Part shown: piece after piece, positions 24,401-39,400 of the stretch
Position numbering within the stretch: the first letter of the stretch is position 1
Layout of the letters: each line of letters begins with the position of its first letter
Assembly: GCA_028571685.1 (NCBI GenBank)
Contig: CM053156.1
Coordinates: 88,291,049 to 88,355,048, forward strand
DNA: 64,000 nucleotides
Origin: Heterohyrax brucei
Taxonomy: Eukaryota > Chordata > Mammalia > Hyracoidea > Procaviidae
Reading direction: 5' to 3'
Made by a program: the position numbers and the translations under genes
Notes under the pieces: generated by a model
The model's database searches: none
Told to the model about the DNA's origin: nothing
The model's input: only the letters and a program-made list of their open reading frames with translations

Positions 24401-27400
24401 CAATTCCAATTCATGGCGACCCTCTGAACAACAGAACGCAACACGGCCCAGTCCTGTGCCACATCCACAGTCGTTTTTACGTTTAAGCCCATTGTTGCAG
24501 CCACTGTGTCAATCAATCTCGTCAAGGGTCTTCCAGTTCTTCACTGATCCTCCACTCTACCAACAATGATGTCCTTCTCCAGGGACTCATCCTTCCTGAC
24601 GACATGTCCAAAGTATCTGAGATACCGTCTTGCCATATTTGCTTCCAAGGGGCACTCAAGCTATACTTCTTCCAGAACAGATCTGTTTGTTCTTCTGGCT
24701 GCCCATGAGATATTCAACATTCTTCCCTAACACCACAATTTAAAGGCATCAATTTTCCTTCTGTCTTTGTTCACTGTCCAGCTTTCACATGCATGTGACG
24801 TGATTGAAAATACCATGGTTTGGGTCAGGTGTACTTTAGTCTTCAAGGTGACATCTTTATTTTCCAATACTTGAAAGAGGTTCTTAGCAGATTTTCCCAG
24901 TGAAATGTGTCTTTTGATTTCTTGACTGCTGCTTCCGTGGACATTGACTGTAGACTCACATAAAATGAAATCCTTCACAAGCATTTCTCCTTTCTCCATT
25001 TGTGATGATGTTGCTTACTGGCCCAGTTGTGAGGATTTTTGTTTTCTTGATGTTGAGGTGCAGTCCATACTGAAGGCTGTGGTCCTTGATCTTCATCAGT
25101 GCTCCATATCTTCTTCACTAAGTACGGTGGTGTTGTCTGTGTAACACAGGTTGTTAATGAGTCATCCTCCAATCCTAATGACTTATTCTTCTTCGTAGAA
25201 TCCAGCTTCTTGGATTGTTTGCTCAGCATAGATTGAAAAGATATGGTGAAAGGATACAACCCTGACACACACCTTTCCTGACTTTACACCAGGTTCTTGC
25301 ATGACTGCCTCTTGGATCCATATACAGATTCCCTAAGAGCACAATTAGATGTTCTGGAATTCCCATTCTTCACAATGTTCCCCATAATTTATTATGATCC
25401 ACACAGTCACATGCCTTTGCATAGTAAATAAAACATGGGTAAACATATTTCTAGTATTCTCTGCTTTCAACCAAAATCCATCTGACATCAGCAATGATTT
25501 CCCTGCTTCCATATCATCTTCTGAATTGTTTGAATTTCTGGCAGTTCCTTGTCAATATACTGTTGCAGTCACTTTTGAATGATCTTGAGCAAAATTTTAC
25601 TTGAGTGTGTGATATTAATGACATTGTTTAATTTCCACATTCAGTTGGATCACCTTCCTTTGCAATGGGCATAAATATGGATCTCTTCCAGTCAGCCAGG
25701 TAGCTGTCCTTCAAATTTCTTGGCACAGATGAGTGAGCACTTCCAGTGCTGCATCTGTTTGTTCAAATATCTCAACTGATATTCCATCAATTTCTTGTTT
25801 TTTGCCAGTGCCTTCAACGCAGCTTCCACTTCTTCCTCCAGAACCACTGGCTCCTGATCATATGCTGCCTCTAACACTGACCATTTCCTTCTAGTGTAAT
25901 AACCCTGTGTACTCCTTCTATCTTTTTTGAGTCATTTAATAGTTTCCCAGTAGAATCCTTCACTACTGAAACTCCAGGCTTCAATTTTTCCTTCAGTTCA
26001 TTCAGCTTAAGAAATGCAGAATGTGTTCTTCCCTTCCGGTTTTCCATTTCCAGCTCTTTGCAAAAGTCATTATAATACTTTATCTTCTTCAGCTGCTCTT
26101 TGAAATCTTCTGTTTAGGTCTTTTACTTTGCCATTCCTTCCTTTTACTTTAGCTGCTCCACATTCAAGAGCAAGTTTCAGAGCCTCTTCTGACATCCAAT
26201 TTTGTCTTTTCTTTCTTTCCTGTCTTTTTAATAATCTCAATCACAAAAGGACAAACATTATCACATGTATATGAAATATCTAGAATACAGAAATGTACAG
26301 AACTCCAAGTCTGTCAGTAGTTACCAGGGCCAGTAGGGATGGAAGAGGCGAGTCACCCCTTAGGAAGCACTGAGTGTCTTTACAGTTATGGAAACCCTGG
26401 CAAGGGACCCTGGTGACACTTTCACAACACAAGGACTGTATTCAGTGTCACTGAATTGTACATGTACAATACACTCACTTTGCAAATGTCATGTTATGTA
26501 TTTTTATTGTATCTATGAATTCCTAAAAAGTTTATATGTGTAATATTTATACTCAGGTATTTTTCTCAACTTGTGTTAAGCATGGCAGATACTTACATTT
26601 ACAAGCATGTTTAGTTAGATTTAGATCACTGTCAAAACCTGAGCTTTGGTTTTGGTTTAGGGTAGTGAGTTCATGAGTACTGAACACATCACTCAATATA
26701 ATTAACTCGATAACTGAGTAGCAGGCCATCAATGAACACATGACAAGAGTCTGTCAATGAACCAAGGATTACCAGAAATTGTTTTCTGTACTTGTAAGGC
26801 TTAACTGAAAAAAAAAGTAACTCCTTTTTATTATGAAAGAACTATAACCACATTAGTAGAACTAAGAACACAACTATCCAGTTTTGACATATCTGCTTTC
26901 ACTCTATTGTCTACAGGCACAATGATACACAGGTGTAAACACTTAATGTCCACTTAGCGAGATGGTGTACAGGTATAAACACTTGGTATGCACTTAGCCT
27001 AATGGTATACAGGGATAAATACTTAGCATACAAAAAGACCCTTTCAACCAACAAAGCATCTTGCCAGCCAGCCAAAGCCACAGGCTAAATCATCACCTGC
27101 AACACTCCTCCAAAAAGCAGTTTCTCACCTGGCTTCCCACCTAGCTGCCGCTTCACACTTCTGTTTCTGCTGTAGTCCAGGAGCTGTGGTTTTGATGCTG
27201 GTTCTCTCAACCAGCTGACATCTGTCATGCTGTCATCACATTTGTAATCTGTTTCAGTATCACTGAAAAGATGCTTCTTATGATTTTTTGTACCCTATGG
27301 GGGGAGAAAAAGAACTCTCGATAGATTAAGAAAGGCATCTTATTATATGTTATGCAAGGTAAGTCAAGCCCCAAACAGAAGAACTTCTTTTTTTAACATT

Positions 27401-30400
27401 CTAATCTCCATAGCATTAAGGAACTATCCAAGAAAGTCAGTCAGACATCCAGACCCAAAATGGAGACTTACACTCTACTGTTGTTCATTAGCAGTTGAAG
27501 CAGCTTGTGCCCATCAACAGAATAAAACAGAATAAAGCCAGCTGCCATCTGGTCAGTTCTGACTCCTGGTGGCCCATGTATGTCACAGCTAGACTGTGCT
27601 TCACGGCTGTCCCTGGTTGCATCTTGGGCAGTCGGTCAGCAGGCCTTTCTTCAGAGGCCCCTCCAGGAGGACAGACACCTCCAGTCTCTCGGTCAGCAGC
27701 TGAGCATGTCAGCCATAAGGACCCCCAGGGACCCCTGTGCTAGTGCTAGATGGTGTAGACAGCTCAAAGAGCGTTCAGAAAAATCATAGTGAGAACCCAG
27801 GTCACCTGACAGAGGCGGAATAAAAGAGTCCAAATGCTTTTGTTTTCTGGTTCTATGATAGTCTTAGGCATTAAAATACGATGAAAAGAAACCCTGGTTT
27901 TAACAGAGGTATTTGGCTATTACAACTTACTCTTTTGTCTTTCCTTTTGAGAGAAGGTTCAAGTTCACCATGATTCTTTACAGCCACCCTTAAACAAAAA
28001 TATGTTGTTAACTTTAAAATATCTCAATATTTATTCTAGGTAACATGCACAAAACAATTAGGCATGCGTTTTTAGCCTTACTCTCTTACTAATTAGCTAC
28101 ATAATTCTGGCCCAGTCACTTACCCTCTGAAATCTCAGTTAATCACAAAATAATGAGACTGGAAATGGGACTAAAAAAGTCATTTCAGACTTAGGGTCTA
28201 AAATCTGTAACTAATATTTGAAGCACACAGAATCAGTGTATGAAGTAATTTCAAAAGTACATACTGAAGTGACAGAACCATGAGAGAAGTAACCAATGGT
28301 GGTAGCATTTTTATTCGCTCTTCTTGAATGTTACAAACTCTTGGAAAGATAGACTGGTATAAGGTATTTAAGAAATAAAAGGAGACAATTAGATAGGTAT
28401 ATTTTAATCTGAACTAACTATGATAAAAACACCTACCATTTTATTGAATTATCCACACAGGTTTCTCTACATGTAGCTTGAAATTCCTGGACCTATATTG
28501 TGAATAGGCATTAAAAAAAGAGTTTTTAGTGTTAAAGTAAGGTAAACAAAAAGTAAACATAACATCTGATTTCTATCACTTCTTGGAATCCAATTTTTGA
28601 GCATCAAATTAAGACTACATTGACGTACTGTTTCATCTAAGAAGAAAACTAATACTACAAAATTCACCAGAAACAACACATGAGAGTAACTGTTTTTACA
28701 CTTGTTTCATCAGTAAGGAAAATGATGTACTTGATAAAGCAGTCTGAGGGCCTCCTCCTTAATTATTCGGTTTTCTCTACCTCATCCTAAAAGAAACTAA
28801 AACACACCTAGGCTGGCTATCCAACTACACTTTACTTAAAATTGAAACATAGCTATAAAAGGATGCAAACTAAAAGTCTACTTTCTAATAACCACATGGT
28901 AAGTGAATAAAACTAATAAATAACTAAGCATAAGTAACTAGATTTCTGGCTTACTCCAAGTTTTATAACAGGTTCATCAGCTCCATTCAAATTAAAATTG
29001 TAAACATCATTCCTGTGAAAACGAAGCAAAGCATTAATTCCATTATGTAATACATACAGCCTCCCAAGTATGAAGGAAAAAAAAGGTGAAAAATTACTTA
29101 CAATGGGCATTCAGAAGTAACACTAACAAAAGTAGTCTTCAGCTGTCTAAAACTTTTTTTCTGAACTTTTTCCTAAATACAAAAGAGGTTTACATAAAAC
29201 CATCCAAACTTCACATTATTATACTGGACAAACAACATATGAAGTTAAATTTTCATATACTTTACAATTTTGTTTCCAATAGTATTAATCTGGTACTTTG
29301 TAACATTTTCCTTAATATCAATGCAATAAAAATATTAAGTATCGGATCCGACTCGACGGCACTTGGCTGGCTTGGCATTCATACTTACTGAAGGCCTAAA
29401 TACTTTGGATACCTTCATTACTGGGGGATCACTCCCTGGACACTAAGTGGAGTGGAGAGTCAATGAAAAAGAAGACACTAGACAAGACGGACTGACACAG
29501 CGGCTGCAGCGATGGGCTCAGCATTAACAACGGCTGTGAGGGTGGCACAGGACCAGGCCATGTTTTATTCTTTGCCCACTGGGTCACTAAGAGCAGGAGC
29601 CCGCTGAACTGCATCTAACAACAACAAACACTAACTAAAAGTATGCAGAGTATTGTAGACTGCTAACACAAAATTTAAGGTCCTTTCACATCTACTAACA
29701 TTACTGTATACAAATACACAAACTTCTCACTGGTGTTCTTGCTCCAAGATGAAATGTAGTCACTGCAGAATCACAGAAAAAAATGTGCTTCTCCTTTGAC
29801 ACATACTTTTTCAGAACCTCATTCATTCTAACCACTTAAGCAGAAAATCTTTACATGAAATCTTATGTGCAGGTTGAAGTTATCAATGACTACTAACAAA
29901 GAAAATGTACAAGATTATTCACGCAGCTATAGCTCAAACTATATTCAAGTTGATCAAAAAGAAGTCAGGACAGAAAGACATTTAATAAAATAAATTTTAA
30001 CAAGTTAAGTTTTATTAAAGTAACTTACCTGTAATTAACAAGTAATATTGTTAAACTGATTACTGATCAGACACAATACATTAAGCTGGAAATACTAACA
30101 TCTAAAAAAGCCATTTTAATTTATGATTCATCTTTATTTCTTTTGAGTATTTCATACAGAATTATTTGCATTAATCCAAAAAATTCAGTTCTTAATATAT
30201 TACTTCTCTGATCAGTCATCTGACTTACTCTCTCTAATACAATGTTTTCCAGTGTTTATGTATGTCTGTTGACTTCATCCTCTGTGTGCTAGGTGTTACA
30301 GAGAAAACGAACATGATTCGAAACAGCTATACTCAAGTAAAAGATAAAAGAGGAAGAGAAAAACCCTTCTAGACTGAATAAAAAGACATTTTTTAAAAGG

Positions 30401-33400
30401 ACACACATGTTGTCTGGAAGATTCAGAGTTTTTGCCCATTAGGTTTTGGGGTGGGGCACCTCAAAAAGTTTTCATGAGAAGTTGGAATTCTAAGCAGGGC
30501 TTGCCAAGGGGGTAAGATTTGAACAACCAGAAAATTGAGTGCACATGCCTACTGATTCAGGCCTCAGTTCCCTCCACAGGGAGGGGAAAAGAGGATCAAC
30601 AAAAATCTAGGAAAGAACTTTTAGAGAACCTCAAATTATCATGTTCTAGCTCAACAAGACATGTCTAACCAAACCAAAAAACTAAACCCATCACTGTCGA
30701 GTCGATTCCAAATCACAGAGATCCTGCAGGGAGCTGATATCAGGAAAGAAGACAACCTTTTAAAGGGACTAGCAACCAATCCTATGTCTCTATTTAATTC
30801 AGTGAACAACAGGGACCAAAGAAGGTTTCTGAACATGACTGAAGCTGTGTATTTCTGACAGAAAAAACCTGGCACTGAATGTAGCGAACGGATTGGCAGA
30901 GAGAAATACCTAAGGCTACTGTCACACTCCAGGGACCAGAAAGGAGCACTGCACTGGGGTAACGGGCTGGCACAGACAAGAGGGTCTGATCTGAGAGGAA
31001 TTCACAAATAAAGTACAGACAAGAAGGAGCTTTATTAAACCAGAGTTGGTTGCTATTTTAAATTTGATAAACAGTAAATGTTTTTAACCAAAACATGTAA
31101 TTCAGAAATGTGTGACCAGCAAGAGATATGCAAATAGTTGGGAAAACAAGGCATGGAGGTTAGGACACACACCACAGAGAGTAACTACTGTGTCCACAGG
31201 TGTCCAAAAAGCACCTGCTTTGAAAAAGTAGAACAGAAGGTTAGGGAATTACTCTGAATACTTGTCACTAACCTTGTTGGTTTTTATACACCACTTACTA
31301 ATACTTGGAAAACACCAACTCTAGTTGTACCACCCCACCCTGCCATGTCAGTGTGACCATGGAGTTTGACTACAAGTTAGAAAAAACAGAGGAAACCTAC
31401 CTTTCGGAGCTGTAGATCAGATCGGTTTGAAAAGCCACTATAAAAAAGGTATTACCAAAAAAAAAAATCAATCATTAGTAGAATATTTTCCCTGAGAGCC
31501 ATTTTATATAAGGTGCAAGATATTTGGCTCTAAACCTATGTTCAATATGTTATCATTATCTAAAAAGTGATAGCACTGCTTTGATGTTTTTGCAACCTCA
31601 TTGAAAAAACAGCCCCTAAAACATTAGTCTGGAGTCATCCACAAAGCAGGAGGAGCTGTGTGTAAACAATGTCACAGGAATGATTCTTTGATAACAGTCC
31701 TTTTTTTTGAGCCATATACTAAAGCCAGAATTAATTTAAATTTCAATAACTTGGCAGTCTATAAACAGACATTTAGTAGTAAGAGTTAACCTTCAACGGC
31801 TGCAAACAATATATATTTACTATATAAAAATAATTCATTTCACCTTTCACATTTTTAAGCAATGTATTTAAAATATCTTTAGTTTCATTCATTACTACAC
31901 TCAAAAACAATTCATAATGCCTACAGTCTAAAGTTTCTCAAATGATAAGTTGTATCACTATGGTGTTTTCTGAACCTTTATAAATGGGATCTGACATCAG
32001 AATGACCAATTTCAATTTTAGTTCCCTTCTTGATTAATTTAAACTGCTAGTATCTACACAAGTAACAATGTGGTTTCTACTTGAAACAAACTTTTAACTA
32101 TGTAAAATAACTGAGTTACACCTGACAGAAAATTTCACACATAACACTGAAGAACATACCTGTTAATCAAAGATTCCTTTGATGTTCTTGTACACTTGAC
32201 GTCATTCTTGGCTTTGTATCGCTTATTAATTTGGCTTATCAAAGATTCTGCTGCATCAGCAAGTCCTCTCTCTGCTGTTTTCTCTCTCTGAAATAGTTTG
32301 TAACTTACTTTAAAACTCTGCTTAAGTTTCAAAGGAAAATAAAGGCTAAAAAAAGTTGAGAAAATTCTGTTTATATCCATACAGGGAAATAACGGAGGTC
32401 AGAAATTACTTAGTAAGTTTGGGATTGCCAAGCCAAGCACCGCTGAATCGGACCCGACTCATGGAGACCCTAGGGGGTCAGTCATTAAAACAGTTCAGGC
32501 TAAATCTTTTAACATACAGACCTTGTACACTGCTTTGTAGATTTAACCTAGGGTAAGAAGGAAATACACCAAAAACGAAGGGGCTCAGTATGAAAACTAC
32601 TGTCAATATAATTTTATACAATTTGGTTAAGAAAAATTCCAAGGATACACTTAAATATATGAGTTCTCCTGATTTTATTTTTACTTTTTTGTTCTGGAGA
32701 ATCAGCTATGTGTTTTGATACATGAGGTTTGACAACGAAGTCCGTGAACTGAATTGTTCCAAGTGGCACATATCTCACTGATATTCACACCTCACTGCTG
32801 AGCATCACTGCGGTCACCTTTGAAGTCCTCCCCCTGGGAAGCCATGCACCAACGCCAGCACCTAGTGCACCCTTCAAAGCAATTTTGGAACTCTTTCTGG
32901 AATGGCCATTGTGTACAGTGGCAAGGTGGCAAGTTCGCAAACTTAACTCTATAGTTGTCTGTGAGGGAGTTTTTAGCCGGTAAACAAATAACGATACTGG
33001 AACACCCTCCCTATGCACCTGTTCTTGCCCCCAATGACTTTTTTCTTTATGAGAAGATAAAGTATTGAGAGGAAGACATTTTGATGACGTCTAGAACATT
33101 AAGGGCGATATACCAACATGTAAGATGAGCATTCCAAAGAGTTCAAAATTGCTTTGGAGGGTGGACCAGGCACCGGTGTTGGCACACAGCTTCTCCAGGG
33201 GAGAACTCTGAAGGTGATCACAGTGATATTCAGCAATGAGGTACGGGGCACTTTTTCTAGCATATTGGCAGTCCTTGTACAGTATGTAACAATTTATAAA
33301 TTACAATCCCTTCTTAAAATTATAACCAAAATGAAGACGATTTACTTGGCTTGAAAAAATAAACCTCCCCCTTTAACAGGATATGATTTCAAAACTTTCA

Positions 33401-36400
33401 GTGTAACTGCAGCCAGCTTGGGTCTCACTACTGAACTAGGGGCTCTACTTCTCTGGGCTAATGCGATGAGCAGGAAGAAGATCAGACAGAAGATAGTTTA
33501 GCACACAGGAGAAGTGGGAAATTCTGCATTCCAAGGTAGTAACATAGAGAACATGTGTGTCGACGGCTGAAGACAACTTCTCAACACAGAGTGCTGACCA
33601 AATAAAAATCAGAGCATAACTTCAACGAGATCATTTGGTTTCTGGGCACCCAGAAAAACAGAGTGACTAGTTCAAGGAACTTCTGTGAAATCAATTCTAA
33701 TACTCAAAACAGTTTAAAATTAAAACTGAAGGACAGATAACCCCAAAAATTTGCATTCAAGAAGAATGCAAATCAGGCACAAGAGGAGACGTGCAAATTA
33801 CAAACAAACAAAAAAGCGCCTAGATCAGTCAAGATAAGATAAATACTGTGAAGTCACATGTAACAATCACACATGATGCATTCAGTACTTCACCTGCACA
33901 CCGAGGTGGCTCCCATCAGTGAACATTTTTAATTGATGCTAGAAATGTGCCTGCCTAGATATTAACAATCCTGTGGAAGATAGATACACATGAAAGCCTA
34001 CAGAGCTTTACTCTTTTCTTAGAATAAAAAGCTAGTTTAGTTAGTGAAAGCAGTCAGCAATAGGATGACAAATATTGTAAGAGACCCCTACAATAAGAAC
34101 TTAAAAGCAGACTCATGCATGACAGAAAAGACTCTTGGACGGCTGCAAGAGCGGGGAGGGCGGGAGGGCGAAGGGGGAGGGTTTAGATAGTTGTGAGAAA
34201 TTTGGTTGGGTGAAACACATGACAGCACACATGAGTAAGGAGAAGATCAATAGTAACGGGACTTCAATGCAACTTGTGTACTCCTCCCATCTTAACCCAA
34301 TATTGCAAGGACAGAGCAGCTGGGGCAGGGGGCCAGGGACCGTGCTCTCAGGGGAGATCGAAGCCAATGGGCACAACTAGCATTTTGCTAATGAGGACTC
34401 TCCGCACCCTACATCAGTGAGTGGTGTCTGGGGTCTTAAAAAGCTGTCAAGCTGCCATCTGAGGGTACAGCAAATGGTCCCAACTTAGCAAGAACGGACA
34501 ATCACTAAGGTCATAATGACATGGGGGAAAGAGAATCCAGAAGACAGAGAGACTCACGTGAGCGGATGTCTACATCGACTTGTGATGGAAGAATCAGATG
34601 GTGCCCAGCCACCATGAGTGATAGCCATGATGGAGCTCACAAAGTTGAGGTAAGTCTCACTGGCAACACAAGTATAAACAGGGGTGCACCCTGAGATCAC
34701 CACTAAAAGACTGCAATTGGTGGTCCAGGGGCCTCGGAGTTCTCCTGGGAGCAGGGCCCCTAACTCTGGTGCTGCCCCTGTCCATAAATCATAATTAAGG
34801 TCAACTTTTCAGACAGCAACGGACTGGACTTTTGGTGACGCAGAGTGACCACACTGTGTGGGCACTTTACGGTTCTAGGCATCTATAGGAGGTTGCCCTG
34901 CTGATCTCATACTGGAGGAAGGGGAATGGGTGGACAGAAGAAGACAGGAGACTGTTGGATAGGTAAGACATATATGGAGCAGAGAGGAAGTATGTGCTGT
35001 CACCGTGCAGGTAGAGCAGTGGAAGCTACACGTAGGTCAGCATGCAAATTTATATGGGAATGTACATTTTCATTGAGTCATAATAAAAAAAAGCTAGTTC
35101 AGTTACTGGCAGTGGACAGGCATTATGATTGCATTTTTTAAACTGGCACCTTGTTAACACAGACAAACAAGATTTATAGTAACTGATACAAAATTTTCAT
35201 CTCAAAGTATGGTGCAAAGTAGCGAAAATATGTTTTGGAAATATTTTACAGAGATGATTCAAGTCAGATAGATAGTCTCCTCTACATCCTTTCTTGAAAA
35301 CTTTTCTCATGGTTTAATATATTCACCCAAGAGATGCTGGAGATGCCACTGTATAATGCCATATAGGCCAGGCAGGAAGACAAAGGTTTAATACTACACA
35401 CACCTTACTCTCTAAAAGGAAGCAAACTTCTATAATGCAGGTACACAGGCCATTCTGCATGCCCGCTCCAGTGACTGGGAGGGACCATGTGAGAGGAGTC
35501 CCAGATGAGGAGACCCTAAGCCTCAGGGTCCATTGATTTCATGCATATTTCAGTTCCCACGTGTGAAATACTCTTCTATCAGGACTAGACTAGAGAGCTG
35601 TGAGTGAGGAGCTCAGAAGGCACTCACTCACACAGTCCAAACACTGAATTCAAGAAAAAGCTATTGTAAGTATGCAATGTGCAGTAATTAAATTTCTTTC
35701 ATTTCCTCATGTTATTAAATAAGCATACTATGGTATGCAGAAATCAAAACACTGTAAGCTCACCATTTTTTTTGGTTTCAGATCGCAGGAATTAGATTCA
35801 AAAGGCAGTCTTTTCCCTGATTTCCTATGACTTTTCATACTTTTTCTAGATGAATTTTTACTGTAAACAGTAGTATTCAGATCTTTTGACAATATGAATT
35901 TCTTCCTGTAGATTAGAGATTCTTCAACTGTTGTGCTTAAGAGCACCGATTTAAAAGTTGTTTCTGATTGAATGAACCAATCTCTCTGCTTGGTGTGTTC
36001 GATATTCCTCTCTTCCCAACATCTGAGATGATTCAGTGGGTGTTGATTGCTTCTTTCACAGATTTCTACCTCTACTGTATCTACTCTGTTACCTACCACT
36101 GTTTCTTTTGTACTTTTTATCTTTCTTGTTTCTTCAGGATTATCATCAGATATTGAAGAGGCTGATTTACGTTTAGTAAGTTTTTTGTGGCTAACAACAT
36201 CTAGTGGGAAAACAAGAAATAAATTCTTATTAAATCTATAAACGTAAAATCTGTTAAAACTTAAAATGTTCAACACTTGAGGAAATGAGTATTTCCATGA
36301 ACTATGATGACACAAGAGTGAACTGTGTTTCACCTTGATTACGGGTGTCTTCTGATGAAGTATTTGCTCTCGGCTGACCTTTACAAAGTTGAATATTTGC

Positions 36401-39400
36401 GACAGGCATCCAACATGTCCATTTGGCATCTGTTTTATTTTTACAGATACTGTCGAAAACACCAGGTGATCTAGAAAATAATTCCATTTGCCTAATATAC
36501 TAGTAAATATTAGCCTATGACTCAGACATATGTCTTTCATTTTTTATTCAATGTTTACTGAAAGCAATTTACTAAGTCAAGTATGGAAACAGTCTCGTAA
36601 GTCACAATGAAATTATGTAACTGATCAGATTAAAGAGTATTAGAGAAAATTATCATTACTACATCTACCTCAGCATCTACCTACATGTCTTCCATATCTT
36701 CCATACTGTACTGTGTCTTGGAACATTAAATTTCTTCTCATTAACATGGTATTATTTAAAAAATTTCAATCAAGTCTCTCAATCTGAAGAGTCATGCTGG
36801 TTGATACAGAAGAACTGCACACACTATTCTCTACTGCACCATCACACCTGACAGATGATTAACGCTGTAACCAATACCACATTCTAAAATTATAAAGGCC
36901 TTTTCATTTGAATGTATCACACTTAAATCTAGTAATATATGCTCAACAACCAGATGGGTTTGCATACTCACACAGGTTTGTCTATTTTTACCACTGCCTG
37001 TGAATCAGCAACAGTATCCTGGAATTCATCTAATAAAACAAAAATAATGGAATCTTCATTTTAGGGGGCAGTTGGTAAGGTGACGTGGGGATTGGTACAG
37101 AGTTTTATAAAGGTATAAATATTGGGATGAACGGAATAACTGGTTTTGACTCTCCCTATAAGTCCCAAAGGCCAGAGACTATGCCTACAAATCCCTGTAA
37201 TCAGGCAGTACCTTGCAAAAATACCAAACACACTCGTCATATATTTCTTATCAATGAAAACTGGTGAATCTAAAAGTAAGCACAGAGGTAAGTATGTCTT
37301 CTTGAAAAGACCCATCAACATTAAAGCAAGAATTACTTACTACAATTCTGGTTTGGGAGTTCATGGACCTTCTCTTCTGTCGTTTCCACACCTTGAGCTG
37401 TCTTCTTAGCCTACAACCACAGGAGACGTGTCAATGTAAGCTGTAGTTACAACATTGTAGGACACCTACCTTTAAAAGTCAAGTATTAAGGCTTGAAATT
37501 TTCTAAAATATAATTTGCCTTGCTATTAAGATGGACAGTATTTCTACCTATTTTATAAATGTTATGCCCATTCTTGGAGCATTTACTGATAAAGATCAAA
37601 GACGATAATCCTCAGTAAGGATCACATCTTAATACAAAGAAAACAGAAATCCCCACAACTGCAGCAACAAGCAACATCACGATAAACAGAAAACACTGAA
37701 GTTGTGAAGGATTTCATGTTACTTAGATCCACAACCAAAGCCCATGGAAGCAGCTGTCAAGACATCAAATGATGCAGGGGATCAAGACCTATTTAAGGTG
37801 TTCATAAAGCAGAGACGTCACCTCGAGGACTAATGTGTACCTGACTCTTAACTGCTGCTGCCAAATAAATTCCAATTCACGGGGACCCTACAGGACAAGG
37901 TAGAACTGTCACATTCAATTTCTAAGGAGTGGTCAATGGGTTCAAATTGGCAACCTTCTGGTCAGCAGCCAAGCTCTTAACCACTGCACGACCAGGTCAC
38001 CTCACCTGACTCAAGCCATGGTATTCTCAGTGGCCTTGTATGCATGTAAAAGCTGGACAAGGAATAATACCAAAGGAAAACGGATCCATTTAAATTCAGG
38101 GCACCGGCAATGAACACTGGATAAATAAGGGACCGCCACAAGAAGTCCACATCTGTCTCAGAAGAAGCAGTCAGAACGCTCCTCAAAACCAAGTACAAGG
38201 AGGCTTCATCTTGCTTCCTCTGAACATGGACACTGCTTGGTCCAGCAGAGAGTCAACACAAAAGAGAAAAACCCTCCCAGAAGTGAGCGGACACAGTAGC
38301 TGCAAAGGCTGTGAGGACGGTCCAGGGCTGGGCACTAGTTCCCTCTGTCGCACAGAAGGTCATAATGGGCTGGAACCACCTCGACAGCACCTCACGATAA
38401 CAAATGCCCATTCTAGAATTCTGCCTATCCTAAAATACAAGAAAGTAACTTTTATTACAGACAAGAGGGCAGAAAATTCTGACCTAATTTTCTGATCCCA
38501 TCTATAGCTAGTATGATAGTTAAATTTTCATGTTTCCAGAAATTTCTATAACCCCCACTGCACATCTCCCATTGCTGTTGACCTCAGAGCCTGTGTCTAT
38601 TCTGACTGCCTTTTCACTAAAGTACAGGAAGAACTTGGAAATTATGAGGTATTAAACTATGTTTAGAGCTTGGTTATTGCCCAGGCAACCTCCCGCCTGC
38701 AGCAAGCCTCCTACTTGTCACAGATACATAGTTCAGATGAAACAGTAACCAAAGCTGCCAGTGCTACAAAACGGATGGGTGCCCTGGCCTGGGGCCTTTG
38801 CCCCACCCTACTGGGCCTAGTCAGTGGCTCCCTGTACTGGCGAGGTGCCGTCTGGAATGCGAGGGAATGTTTCCTCAGTCGTCATGAGGCCCTCCTCGCC
38901 ATGGCCAAGCAAGCACACACCTGAATAGCTTATCCTCCTACCATACTCTGCACCACGCCAGACAACTGAAAAACATGCTCCCCCTGAGAAATGCTTGCCT
39001 AGACTCTGTGCCATTACTTTCACTACTTTTTTCTAGTATCTTCAAACTCTGTATCTTTTATTTTCCTATCATTATAAACAAAAACAAAAAAACTCCACCA
39101 TCTTTCCTATTTTACTGTAACACTAAGGCTGCTAACTTTTGAGAAAATTACATGTATTTATGAACACCATCGTAAAACTTGGTTTCCAATTTAAATTGGA
39201 TGGGCCCTGAACACTGCCTGACACTTGTCCTTAGCTTTCTTCCTTGCCTCTCAGTAGCTATGTCCTGACTAGTCGCTGACCCTCTCCTTCAGCACACATC
39301 CCCAACAAAACTCACCTGTCTCACGTCCACAGAAAACAAAAGGGGTTACGTCTTCCTCATTTACACGCTTATCTGTAACTCTTACCTCCTATTTTCCCAA

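Noticed and set aside
26922-27031. CRISPR-like array because of regular 40-bp spacing
   Set aside because: Whole units repeat with no distinct repeat and spacer, and the genome is mammalian. It is a minisatellite.
32721-33277. Possible intact mariner transposase gene
   Set aside because: Only the 3' half is present, with stops and frameshifts, and the left part is an inverted copy of the end.
36201-36540. N-terminal extension of the long minus-strand frame that contains exon 16
   Set aside because: It reads through the intron and exon 15 in the wrong phase. Splice borders at 36200 and 36334-36470 explain the coding parts.
38670-38924. 84-codon open frame with hydrophobic segments
   Set aside because: No homology, no splice or promoter context; intronic.
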